DNA of 64,000 nt from Antitrichia curtipendula (GCA_951230915.1 OX579633.1:54760029-54824028), one strand, 5' to 3'. Positions 10,932 to 20,790 are shown, counted from the stretch's first letter. A program made the numbers and translations. Notes: a model not told the origin generated them from the letters alone.

Positions 10932-13900
10932 CTACTTAGAAGAAAAGAGTATGGCGCGGGTGGATACATCACGTAGTGTCTTCATGCCGGCTACTCCTAC
11001 AAGTTGCTTCAGCTTGTATGATGGCAGCGCCTTTGTGAGCATGTCAGCTATGTTTCGGGCGGATTCGATCTTCCGTACTGAAATCTGCCCAGATTCGGTG
11101 AGGTCTTGGGTGAAACCGAAAATCTGTGGGCTGATGTGCTTGGTTCGGTCAGCTTTGATAAATCCGCTAGAAACTTGGGCCACGCACGCTGCGTTGTCTT
11201 CAAAGATCGTTGTCGGCCTGACTTCGAGGCGTAGGTCGCAGCTCCCGTTCAGCGTCGCTTCTAAGGTCCGTAGCCAAACTGCGTCTCGTGTTGCTTCGTG
11301 GAATGCCAGAAGCTCCGCATGGTTTGTTGAAGTTGCCGTTACAGTTTGTTTAACTGATTTCCAGGAGATTGGTGCTCCGTTCTTCAAGAAAATATAGCCG
11401 GTCTGGGATTTTCCTGAGGCTTCATCGGTTCTGAATCCGGAGTTGGTGTAGCCGGTGATGTGTGGCGCCGCGGCTCGTTGGTAGTGGAGCCCGAGGTCCT
11501 CGGTGCCGCGGAGGTAGCGGAGGAGATGCTTCACGCTGCACCAGTGCTTCAAGCACGGCTTTTGGCTGTGACGTGCCAGTACCGACGTTGCAAACGCGAT
11601 GTCTGGTCTCGTGTGCGTTGCTAGGTAAATTAGAGCCCCAATTGCGGTGAGGTACTTGGACTTATCCATTTCCTCCTCCTCCTTGCCGCAAGGGGTGTAA
11701 GGATCGTCTCCCGTCCGACTCCGCCCGATCATGGGCGCGGACAGTGGGTTGGCGAAGTCCATGTTGAAGGACTTAAGGAGCTTTTTCGTGTAAGCTTCTT
11801 GGTGTAACAATATGCTCCCATCTGGGAGGTGACATATCTGCAATCCTAAGCAGTATGTGGTTCTTCCTAATAATTTCATTTCGAATGTGGTGGTAAGTAG
11901 TCTTTCTGCGTGTGTGCAAGCTAGTGGAGTACCGATCAGGTTGAGATCGTCCACATAGACTGCAATTATCACAAAGCCGGTGGTGTTCCGGGACGTGAAT
12001 AAGCAAGGTAGTGCGTCATGATATTTAAACTCGTTTTTGAGCAAAAATGCCCGCAGGTGGTGGTACCATGTCCGCCCTGCCTGCTTTAAGCCATAAAGGG
12101 CTTTTTGGAGTTTTAGTCCATTGTATCGGCCTGGCATTTCAGGGATTAAATTCGATGCATAATCAGGTGGGGGTTTGATGTACAGCTGCGTGTCTAGATC
12201 ACCGTAAAAGTAAGCGGTGACCACGTCAAGCAGGCGCGTTTCAAGCGCAAGGTGTACTGCTAGACTTAGTAAGTATCTGAATGAGGTGCTATCCATAACG
12301 GGGGAATACGTCTGATCGAAGTCTATTCCTGGGTGTTGGCTAAAGCCTTGTGCCATAAGACAGACTTTAAATCTGATGACCTCGTGTTTCTCGTTTCTTT
12401 TCTTGGTGAATATTAGCTTGAATCCTATTGGTTTGGTTGTCAGGTTTGTTGCTAGCGGGCCAAAGACGTGCCGCTTTTTGAGCAATGCGTATTCAGCTTC
12501 AAGTGCAGATCGCCAATTGGGCCAGTTGGCACTAGCCTTAGCCTCATCTAAGGAGGTTGGGTCTGATTCGTCATAGCTAGTGGCGAAGGCGCATGTGACT
12601 GATTCTGGTTTGTTATGCTGAAGCGGCCGCGGCAACTTGGAGGGCGTCGTTGTGGTGGCTTGCTTTTGTTTTCTAGGTTGCGATGCTGGAAGGGAGTTGC
12701 TAGTTCCTGGTAGCGGGTTACGTATGATACGCGGTCCGGTACTAAAGCCATCGGGAATTTTATTTGCTACTGACTGAAGATGCAGAAGTTTGGCTACTTC
12801 TGTTTCTCCTAGCGATGTACGCGGATCCAGGTTACGGGTGAGCGTTTCTGGTGCTCTAAAGTTTACTGATGAATCTGGTTGTTTGTGTGTAAGCAACGGG
12901 AACTTGTTTTCTACAAATTTACAGTTGTTGAACCTGGCTCTGAGTATCGTTCCTGTCTTTGGGACTAGATAGCGGATTATGCTAGGGGAATTGAAGCCTA
13001 GGTAGAGGCCTTCTTCTCTATGAACGCTGACTGTTTTCATGCTAGGTTCGGGTACAGGTACCCAAACCTGGCAAGCGAACACTCGCAGGTGTGAGATATT
13101 CGGCACTCTACCAGAGAGCAATTCTAAGGGAGTCTGGGTATTCAGTAAGGTTGGGCGCAGCCTTAGCAGGGTCGCGGCGTGCAACACGGCGTGGCCCCAC
13201 ATTGAGGCTGGTGATTTGGCATGAATTAAAAGAGGTATAGTGATAAGCTGGACCTTTTTAATGAATGCCTCGGCTAAGCCATTTTGAGCGTGTTCGTAAG
13301 GAACCGAGTATGTTAACTCTATTCTTGTTGCTACACAGTAATCTTCGAACGCATGAGATCTAAATTCTTGTGCGTTATCCATTCTCAGAAACTTGACTGG
13401 AGTTTCAGGAGAATGGTTTCGAAATTTTATTAGCATTGCAAGCAATTTCGGGAAAACCATGTTTTGAGTTGTAAGTAAGGAAACCTCCGCGTGTGACCCG
13501 AAGGCGTCTATTAAAACAAGAAAGTATCGGAACTGACCTGCTGGTGGTGTGATGGGCCCGCACACGTCGCCGTGGAGTTGATGTAGCGGTGGCGGGAGCT
13601 CCAGCGGCAGTTTCCATTGCGAAGGGCGCTTCACATATTTTCCTTGTACGCAAGCGTCACACGTTGGGATCTTGTCTGCATCGCTGGTGCAGACCGTGTG
13701 CCCTTGCAGGATTGGCAACATCCGCCGGAAGCGCGTGGTTCCGGGATGTCCCAGCCTCTGGTGCCACATCTCGGCTTTCTCAGAGGTAACCATGAAGGTC
13801 GCGGTCCTTGGACCGGACGAGTTGCGTGCCCCAGTCGCGGGGCTCATCCTTCGCGTGGCGTTGCTAACTCCCTCATCGTCATAAGCAACGTGGCTACTCG

Positions 13901-14454
13901 CGTTTGATTTTATGGCAAGTTCGTATAGGCCGTTGGCTCCTGCCGCGGCAGTGGCGAGGGACCGCCGCCCCTGCTTGAGCTCCAGTGCCTCCTCACAATT
14001 TTCCATCCTAGTGGAAACGTGGATACCTTGTGCCCGAAGGTCTCTGTAGCTGATCAGGCTACGAGGGGCATCGGGAGCAAACATTGCTCCCTCACATTGG
14101 AGGGTGAATCCTCCCGGCAATACGATTGTCGTCCGGCCCTCTCTGAAGCGAAAGCTTCTTGTCCCAGCGATTGTGACTAAATCACAGGTGCGCCATGGGG
14201 TATTCAGATTCTTGAAAAATTTCTCATTTCTCAAGATCGTGTGTGTGGATGCGCTATCGAGCAAGGCTCGTTCAGCGCTAGTGGGCAGCGTCTCTGCGCT
14301 GATCATGTAATTTTCTGGACTTAGGTCCGTGAATGATGGTGCGTCGAGGGTGTATACCTCTCGCGTCTCACCTTTAAGTCTTTGTAGTTCTTTATACATT
14401 TCTATGAAATAGCTAGGTGTCCTACATTCTTTCGCAAAATGGCCCTTTCGTACT
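10932..14454 (-). CDS. Copia pol polyprotein (PR-INT-RT-RH), 5' truncated
   Basis: The open frame continues right to an ATG at 14684, but the first 76 codons come from inserted DNA; true Copia sequence starts near residue 78. Using that 1250-residue frame: zinc-knuckle remnant RKGHFAKEC (79-87, first CxxC lost); protease LLDSAST (D143); GAG-pre-integrase MWHQRLGHPG (306-315); integrase catalytic D373, D436 and E472; reverse transcriptase 700-960 with YVDD at 910-913; RNase H 1075-1225. No stop interrupts pol. In RNase H the usual first catalytic Asp appears as Asn (GYTNSGF, N1081), while E1124 and D1163 are kept. It would make and integrate cDNA if intact, but gag is gone and the frame now begins in foreign DNA. 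Confidence 0.93.
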
Positions 14455-14607
14455 AGAGAAGCTTCCGCCACATGCGGATTCTGCAGTGTGGTGAGGCTGT
14501 TGGCGAGCATGCGGATTCTGCAGTGTGGTGAGGCTGTTGGCGAGCCCGGAGGGCGAGCCAGCTGGCCGAACCACATTGCAGAATCCGCATGTGGCGGAAG
14601 CTTCTCT
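14455..14607. mobile_element. 153-bp hairpin element between Copia and recombinase element
   Basis: The ends AGAGAAGCTTCCGCCACATG and CATGTGGCGGAAGCTTCTCT are perfect inverted repeats, and the pairing extends inward through GCGGATTCTGCA to about 36 bp. A 37-bp block (14472-14508) is repeated exactly at 14509-14545. The hairpin abuts the Copia zinc-knuckle codons on one side and lies 2 bp from the terminal repeat of the recombinase element on the other. It carries the GATTCTGC core found in that element's ends, so it may be a small relative mobilised by the same recombinase (inference). Confidence 0.75.
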
Positions 14608-14761
14608 GGCGTTAAAAGTTGGGAAGTACGATTCTGCATACGGGATGGGACCGTATAATACGGAGATTGAAAATTTCCTTTCAAGTTTTGTTAATATCTC
14701 CGTGAAGAAGTTTTGCTTTCAATTTAGTTTGTTTCTTCTTGTTTTATGCTGATCGTCAACG

Positions 14762-16907
14762 ATGATGTCAAGTAACCGTATTCCATTGAAGGATTTGTCT
14801 AATGCTATCGCAATTACACCTGCGATTTTGGCGTCAGGTGCGGTGAACCTTGGCGAACCAACGGAGGAGCTTCACATTGATAACATTGTTTCTGAGTCTA
14901 TTTCACAAGATCCCGGGGGTTTCTGGCGCATTTCTGGTGAACATAGTGTTGTTGGAGCGATTGATCCAATCGAGGATCCTCTTTGGCTTGTTGATGGAGA
15001 AGTCGCTGATATCTTAAGAGGCGAGGTAGATATTTTTGAGATTTCATCAGATGCGACTCCAATTGATGTTAAAGTTCTTGAGCCAACTTCTGACGCCGCT
15101 TTGGAATATCTTCGGAAAGGCTTTAGGCAGCTTGAGAAGGAAGAGGTTGATATTGTTGCCAAAGGTGGTCACAGGAAGTCTGTATATCTTGATACCTGGG
15201 CTCGTAACCGATTTAACGATTGGAGGAACATTTCTGGCATCAACAGCCAAGATACTATTGAAGACATGTTCGAGAATTCATGTGCCTTATTGAATGAGCA
15301 ACTGTCAACATTTTTCCTTCAAGTCCAACGTAGAGATGGAAAGCTATACCCCGGTGAAACGCTTGTAGGACTTTTGCGAGCTATTGGCCGAATCATCCGT
15401 GCGAGATGTTGCCAGAGAAGCGTAGAGACTTCCAAACCTCAAGAGGAGTTTTATATTTTGGAGGATCCTCGGTTTACAAAAGCATGTGTTGCGTGCATTA
15501 CATCGGCACAACGTGCAGGAAAGGCTGGTGTAGGACGTAAACGAAGAGTTACTGCAGCACTCACTCCTGAGCAGGATGCTAAAATCTTAGCCCAAGCTTT
15601 TATGTCCAGATCAGACAGGCGTGGTTGTCAACTCCGACTAGCCTTCTACATTAGTGTGAATTTTTGCGTGAGAGCTCAACAAGAATTGTATAATCTGTGT
15701 GACATTGATTTTGAGTTTTCTGAGGATCGCTTTGGCAGATTCATTCGATTTGATGAGAGATCATCTAAAAACCACAAGATCGATCTTAAGCATTGTCAAC
15801 CTGAGAAACTACGGCGTCCAGTTGTATGCTACTTACCAGATGTGGTCTTGACTTTTGATACTTACTTTGCACACCTCCCTAAGTGGCTTCCTAATGAGCC
15901 AAGGCCTCATCCGTTATTCTTGCGACCAATAGATGGCATCCTACGCAATCCCGGGGTTGTAAGTCTTTCAATTTTGTGTTTCTTATTTTTTGCTTTAAAA
16001 TCATGTGTAGTAATTGGTAGATCCAGTTCATTACGATTTTGCTCTTCTGAATATGTAGATGATTTAATTTTCTATATTGATTGGTTGTTTCCCTTCATGT
16101 GATGATTGATTTTTTTTTTTATTATGTTTGAAGTGGTACTCCAAATCTCGCGTTGGAGTAAAGACTGTTTCAAAGTGGCTGAAGCAAATGGTGCAAGACA
16201 TTCCAGGTTGTGATGTTGGATGCTTCTCCAATAAGACTGCTCGGGTTACCACTGTTAGCCGCTTGAATGCTATGGGAGTGCCAGCCGAAATAGGAATGAA
16301 GCTCACCGGACACAATTCTCGAGAAGGTTATATGCGCTACAATACAGACGAAGATGGAATAGAAATGCGTGCTCTCCAAAATGTAGCCAGTGCAGTCTAT
16401 GGTACCGGTGGTGATATTTCTTGGCAAGCAGCTCTCAATTACGAGCGGCAAAGATTTTATCAGGCTCAAAACAAGCCATCTCAGTTGATTGAGCCTTTAC
16501 TGTTAGATTCTTCTTCAATATGTGACATTGGAGATGTATCTAAGATTGTTGTTGACGAGGATCATGCAACGCGTGCTCCACTTATTCAAGCATCTGGAAT
16601 TGTTGTCGACCAGGATAATGCAATGCGTGGTCAACTAATTCGAGCATCTGATGTGAATAGCAAGCGCCAGATGATTGACGAAGACGATTGGTGGTCCAAT
16701 TCTAATGTTCAGCAAGAGATTGAAGCCCTAATTACGTCCAAGAAGCAGAAAGTTGAAATTTCTCGTGTTAAAAACATCGGTAATGTCAGCAATGTATTCA
16801 ATGGGAATATCAGTAATTGTACTATTCAATTGAATATTCCAGATGCAGCCTCAGCAACAGCACTTTTCAACTCTTTATCGAGCATCAAGAACGATTCACA
16901 GCAATGA
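14762..16907 (+). CDS. Crypton-like tyrosine recombinase, two exons
   Basis: Exons 14762-15958 and 16134-16907 join in phase 0 to give 656 aa ending in TGA. The N-terminal domain (about 125-250) resembles the DUF3504/ZMYM-type recombinase core-binding region (WARNRFNDWR, RRDGKLYPGETL). Catalytic candidates: R304 (NFCVRAQQEL), K433 and R436 (SNKTAR, the HxxR box with Lys for His), H459 (LTGH) and Y468 (MRYN), nine residues after H459 as usual. The splice joins PGV to WYSKSRVGV, the motif expected before the C-terminal catalytic half. An imperfect tandem repeat (IVVDEDHATRAPLIQAS, IVVDQDNAMRGQLIRAS) and a C-terminal SNCTIQLNI follow; similar NCTI-type tails occur in related eukaryotic proteins. 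All key residues are present, so the enzyme may be active. It would cut and join its own element ends without a DDE reaction. Confidence 0.88.
15959..16133 (+). other. Intron of the tyrosine recombinase gene
   Basis: The donor GTAAGT at 15959 fits the consensus. The acceptor TTTGAAG at 16133 follows a long T tract. The intron is 175 bp, phase 0. Removing it restores the conserved GVWYSKS junction, which supports the boundaries. Confidence 0.9.
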
Positions 16908-17060
16908 AATAGATTTAGTGAGATGAGTTCAAAGGATTGGAGTCAATGATACATTTAGTAAGATCAATTCAAAGCCATGATGGATTTATTGAGACGATTC
17001 AAAGCCATGGTAGAATTAGTGAGACGATTTGAACAATGATAGATTTAGTGAGAACCATTC
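16908..17060. repeat. Tandem ~30-bp repeat in recombinase 3' region
   Basis: Five imperfect copies of a unit like AATGATAGATTTAGTGAGA plus CGATTCAAAGCC follow the stop codon directly. Spacing is about 28-38 bp. Role unknown; it could be a 3' UTR repeat or subterminal recombinase-binding array. Confidence 0.7.
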
Positions 17061-17308
17061 CAAACTGTGTAAGAGATTTGAAGTGGCCAAGGCTTTTGCA
17101 GTCACAATTTAATAATTGTGAACTTAAAAGCTATGTGAATTTTTGTGATTAGTTGTATTGTACTTTGGATGTTTTACTTTAAGCTTTGGTTTTGATTCGT
17201 GATTGGGACCACGGTGATTGAATTTCAAGGATGAGAAGCTTTTATTACACAAAGTTGATATAGAATATTTGTTCACCGTCATTGTGACACAATTAAAAAA
17301 ATTCAAAT

Positions 17309-17370
17309 GGCAGTTGTGCGGCAGAATCGGCAGGGCCGGCCGATTCTGCCTCACAACTGCCGATTTTGCC
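17309..17370. repeat. Right-end hairpin of the recombinase element
   Basis: GGCAGTTGTG, C, GGCAGAATCGGC pairs with GCCGATTCTGCC, T, CACAACTGCC around a 4-nt GC-rich loop. A further GATTTTGCC follows. The GATTCTGCC core occurs in both arms and again in the terminal repeat at 17396-17405, so this end carries three or four copies of one motif. Confidence 0.8.
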
Positions 17371-17420
17371 AAAAATATTGACATGGAAAAAGGCAGAATC
17401 GGACTTCCCGACTTTTAACG

Positions 17421-17578
17421 TAAGGCCAGTGTGTGAGTACAAGTACGACTCGTGTGGTTGGGGTAACGCGGCCGTGTAGGACAACGGTGCGTGTCTCGCA
17501 CCTGTACACTAGAGCCGTGTTGGCACCCGGGAGTTGGCCGCGAGGGCGCTGAAGTTCGAATAGGACATTCTTCTAACA
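17421..17578 (-). repeat. Truncated Copia 5' LTR
   Basis: The first 158 bp (minus strand, from TGTTAGAAGAATG) of the 5' LTR, ending at the recombinase element. Outside lies CCCAG (17579-17583), matching the far side of the 3' LTR. Homology to the 3' LTR runs to ACGTAAGGCC at the junction, where ACG is shared with the end of the recombinase element. Confidence 0.9.
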
Positions 17579-17583
17579 CCCAG

Positions 17584-17812
17584 CTTCCTCCTTGAGCAGG
17601 AGCTCGGATCCTACGCGGCGTGACTAGGAGCTCTAATCAGCAGCGGCAACCCTTGGCCCATCGCTCGTACCCGGCAGAGACCCGGCAGTACCAGGAAGAG
17701 ACCGGGCTCCCCCCCTGGCCGTTCCTCCTTGGTCCAAGCTCCAGCACCCCTAGTCCAACCCCTCAGGCCAATTTAAAGCCAGGACAAACAAAAGGGAAGG
17801 GAGGTGAAAACC
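17584..17812. other. GC-rich stretch, no gene assigned
   Basis: This DNA is markedly more GC-rich than its surroundings and was the Copia target. A 67-codon proline-rich frame (17620-17823) has no recognisable domain and ends in the next repeat. It may be a piece of an older retroelement or host exon. Confidence 0.3.
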
Positions 17813-18492
17813 TTAACCCTTAAACGCTCCCTGGGAACCGTACATACGCTGATGTATAAGTGTTGTTTGCTACTAATTAGAAATTTCAATTTGGGATTTC
17901 AAGTAGCTCACTAGAACCGCATTGATCTATTCTCCAATTTCTTTGTTGGTCTCAAATGTAATAGAGGTGTCAATCCACTTCAAATACAAGAAAAATACCC
18001 CGTATTGTACTGGTCGCAAAGGGTCATTGAAACGTTTAGGGGTTAAACGTCCCTAGGAAACCGTACATACGCTGACGTATGAGTGTCACTTGATAGCGAT
18101 AAGAAATTTTAATTTGGGATCACAAGTAGCTCACTAGAACCACATTGATCTATTCTTCAACTTCTTTGTTGGTCTCAAATGTAGTAGAGGTGTCAATCCA
18201 TTCCAAATACACAGAAAATACCCTATATTGTATTGGTTGCAGCAGCAGGCTGGGACGTTTAAGGGTTAAACGACGAGAGGGCATTGTATATACACTGCTG
18301 TATAATGGGCCTTTGCTACCAATAAAAAGTTGTAATTTGGGATCTCAAATAGCTCACTATGTCTGCATGGATCTACTCTCCAACTTCTTTGTTGATCTCA
18401 AATATAATAAAGGTGTGAATACACTCCAAATACAAAAAAAAAACATTATATTACATTAGTTGCAAAGGGTTGCCTTGTCGTTTAGAGGTTAA
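17813..18492. repeat. Tandem array of three 230-bp TTAA elements (family A)
   Basis: Units 17813-18046, 18043-18269 and 18266-18492 are in the same orientation and share the TTAA at each junction. Outer ends are TTAACCCTTAAACG and GTTTAGAGGTTAA. Each unit holds CGTACATACGCTGA-like and GTAGCTCACTAGAACC-like blocks. Single copies occur at 29133, 52495, 53981 and 54370. Inner junctions lack the CCCTTAA start, as if joined at the second TTAA of the terminus. Confidence 0.85.
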
Positions 18493-18550
18493 TGCTCTAC
18501 CAACTCTTTTTGGCCTAATTGAAATCATTTAACAAAAACAAGGAAGGAGT

Positions 18551-18669
18551 TAGGGTTCTTTTTTTAGGCGACAACATGTTGATTCTAGCCACCTGATTGG
18601 AGGATATCTGGAGGGAAGACGTCCTAGTGGCTAGAATCGACATGTTGTTGCCTTAAACAAAGAACCCTG
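18551..18669. mobile_element. hAT-type hairpin MITE, family F copy 1
   Basis: The arms AGGGTTCTTTTTTTAGGCGA and its inverse (GCCTTAAACAAAGAACCCTG) enclose a 119-bp foldback. Flanks GAAGGAGT and AAAGGAGT are a near-perfect 8-bp duplication. A sister copy at 51006-51132 has an exact 8-bp duplication. Confidence 0.75.
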
Positions 18670-18833
18670 AAAGGAGTAGGAGGGGATCTCATTGACTAGA
18701 CTACCTTCAGAAGTACGAGAATATTTCTTTTCTCCAAGAGTTGGTTGAGTGACTTGAGTCATAGCTTGTGATAGAATAGCGAACCAGTCCTAGTTTACTT
18801 ATTGGCTGGACAAAGGGTTATCTAGCGTCATCC

Positions 18834-19738
18834 TTAACCCCTAAAGGACCAAGCACAATTTTTATCAAAAACTCTCAAAAACTGTCATTTTTAAAGCATC
18901 GACCAAATCTGAAAACAAAAATGCTTTTTGGCATATGTAGCTGCAAGATTTTGTAGCGCAATATTTTTAGAAGATATGGAGAAAATTTCAGATTTTTTCA
19001 TCGGGTGGATTGGAAGATAGAACAATTTGAAAAGTTTCTTTTTTCATGTGGAAAACCGGGCAGCTACCTTCAAAAGGTGAAATTCCTAACAGGATAAGGC
19101 CATGTTAGCGGTACTTTTCTAGATTCCATATTTTTTAGGTGCCTATCAAAAAAAATTCAAACCATTTGGAATTGTAAGACACTTGGGAATAAAATAGGAA
19201 GTAGAAAGAAGTAGAGAATGATTAAAAACATTAAATCCTAATTATTTAATTTTGGAAATAAAAATATCCAGTCTCAACAGTTGTAACATTGTGAGTAACA
19301 ATTTACAACCTTTGACTTACATGTTTTCTAAAGTATTGAAAATTGAGTAAAATAAGAGACTTCAGAGTTTATTTTAGAGTAGAAAATCCATAACTGCCCG
19401 CAAACAAAACTCCTCATAAAGTTCATCTCATCAATCCAAATGGAATGATTTAAAGATTTCCACATACATAAAAATCTCTTGATCCAATTTCAAATTTTAT
19501 TTTTTGAAAAAATAAATTTTTAGAAACTGCCCAAGCTACCTGCTGAACGTAAAAAACAACATATTAGACCATAACTTTTTGCTCACAATTCCAAATATCA
19601 TGAAAGTTAGTGCAAATGAAATATATCATCCCCACCTTTTATTAGAACTTCAACCTAAAGTACGAAAATCTCCAATCATAGGTACCTGCCCAAAAATTCT
19701 ATGTTTCCAAAAAGGCAGCTTGGTCCTTTAGGGATTAA
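18834..19738. mobile_element. TTAA element family P1, full length
   Basis: It starts TTAACCCCTAAAGGACCA and ends TGGTCCTTTAGGGATTAA, 905 bp. No coding region inside. P1 is the main dispersed family here. Its TTAA ends followed by CCC fit piggyBac-type target choice. Confidence 0.75.
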
Positions 19739-19749
19739 ACACTATTGTG

Positions 19750-20100
19750 CAAGGTTGTTAGTTTAGCCTGCCGGACACCACAAACGGGCAGACAAATTGG
19801 ACCGGATGGGCGGCTGGTCACGTAATTTAGGGCATTTTTAGGGTTTTTGACCTAAAAATGGAAGAATCAAATTACAAACTTTCATTTTTATTACATGAGA
19901 TGGCTTTGAATCTCCCTTTTGACTTCATGTTGGCAACAACAAGTGTCACTTGCATATACAAAGTAAGTTTTTTTTTATCATTTTGCACCATTTTTTACAG
20001 TCAACTATGAGTTGACTTCACCAGACGGACCATGACCTCAATCGGGCACTTCGAACATATAGGCGGGCAGGCGGACGGACAGCCCAATGTGACAACCATG
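19750..20100. mobile_element. hAT-type MITE with exact 8-bp TSD
   Basis: The ends CAAGGTTGTTAG and GACAACCATG form short inverted repeats. CTATTGTG flanks both sides (19742-19749 and 20101-20108). The interior has GGGCAGGCGGACGGACAGCC-like inverted blocks. 351 bp, non-coding. Confidence 0.8.
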
Positions 20101-20230
20101 CTATTGTGATCCTATAGAAGTGGCTACGGTCATCTCTAGTCCATTTTTGGTAGGCCTAGTATGTTGTGACTATTTGTCACAATCACGTAGTAGAAACCAT
20201 CCCATTAGTGGGCTTTTACCAAGTAACCCA

Positions 20231-20790
20231 TTAATCCCTAAAGGCCCAACTATCCCCTCAAGGGACAAGTGGATTTTGGGCATGTATCTATAGCTAAATT
20301 GTTTTTTGTAATTTTTTGAAATTTATATTGAAGGTGGGAGTTCCAAGACCTACGTGGGCATCAAAAAAATTCTTCATTTTGACTTTTGACAACAAAGTTT
20401 TGCAAGAATTTCTGTTATCCAAGGGAGGGAGGGCAATTTGGGCAACCCAAAAACTTCTTTAAACCCTAAAGGCCCAAGCCCTTTTTTCTGTGAAAGTCAC
20501 CTAAAACTGTTACTTTTGGGGGAATGATTACAAAAGTAAGAAAAGTTTTGTTTTGTTTTTGAAATCCAACCGTAGGATCTTGCCCTAGACTATGGGAGGT
20601 ACTTGTGTGGAAAAAAATCAGCTCATTCTAGTTGTAGAGGAGTGAGATATTGACATCTAAAGTGCAAAAGAAAGCATTTTTCCTTGCTGCCCAAAAATTT
20701 CAAAAGCCTTTGACAACTCTTAAATCAAAAAAATTGCTCTATGCAAAACTGAGGTTTTTTTTCCCATATAGAAGACCAAGTTAGGTATGT
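20231..20790. mobile_element. Two broken P1 halves
   Basis: 20231-20460 starts TTAATCCCTAAAGGCCCAAC and continues like the left end of P1 copies with GGGATTTTGGGCATGTACC. From 20458 a second terminus (AAACCCTAAAGGCCCAAGCC) begins, resembling the opposite end of P1 copies. Neither has a matching partner end. Confidence 0.5.

Larger units (their letters stand above)
14610..17420 (+). mobile_element. Tyrosine-recombinase DNA element with 28-bp TIRs
   Basis: The left end CGTTAAAAGTTGGGAAGT followed by ACGATTCTGC and the right end (read as reverse complement) CGTTAAAAGTCGGGAAGT followed by CCGATTCTGC match over 28 bp with 2 mismatches. Between them lies one intact two-exon tyrosine recombinase gene, a 3' tandem repeat and a right-end hairpin with the same GATTCTGC core. 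No reverse transcriptase is present, unlike DIRS elements. Cryptons, the closest match by protein, are described as lacking TIRs. No clear target duplication is visible; the right end overlaps an ACGT in the Copia LTR. Confidence 0.8.
10498..17578 (-). mobile_element. Copia LTR retrotransposon, internally deleted and invaded
   Basis: The element reads right to left. LTR ends are TGTTAGAAGAATGTCC and CTGAACTCAACA on the minus strand. CCCAG lies immediately outside both LTRs (10493-10497 and 17579-17583), so one integration event delimits the whole segment. Left to right on the plus strand it holds the full 3' LTR, the pol frame, a 153-bp hairpin, a tyrosine-recombinase element on the other strand, and a 158-bp stub of the 5' LTR. 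gag, the primer-binding site and about 210 bp of the 5' LTR are missing, so it cannot be autonomous. Confidence 0.9.

Noticed and set aside
14555..14684. Start codon of the Copia polyprotein at 14684
   Set aside because: That ATG lies in the recombinase element and the next codons are hairpin sequence; the Copia start and gag are lost.
16128..16133. Separate second gene starting at TTG 16128
   Set aside because: The intron 15959-16133 joins both frames into one recombinase, restoring the WYSKS motif at the junction.
17620..17823. Proline-rich 67-codon frame as a gene
   Set aside because: No domain, and its end is set by the TTAA repeat at 17813.
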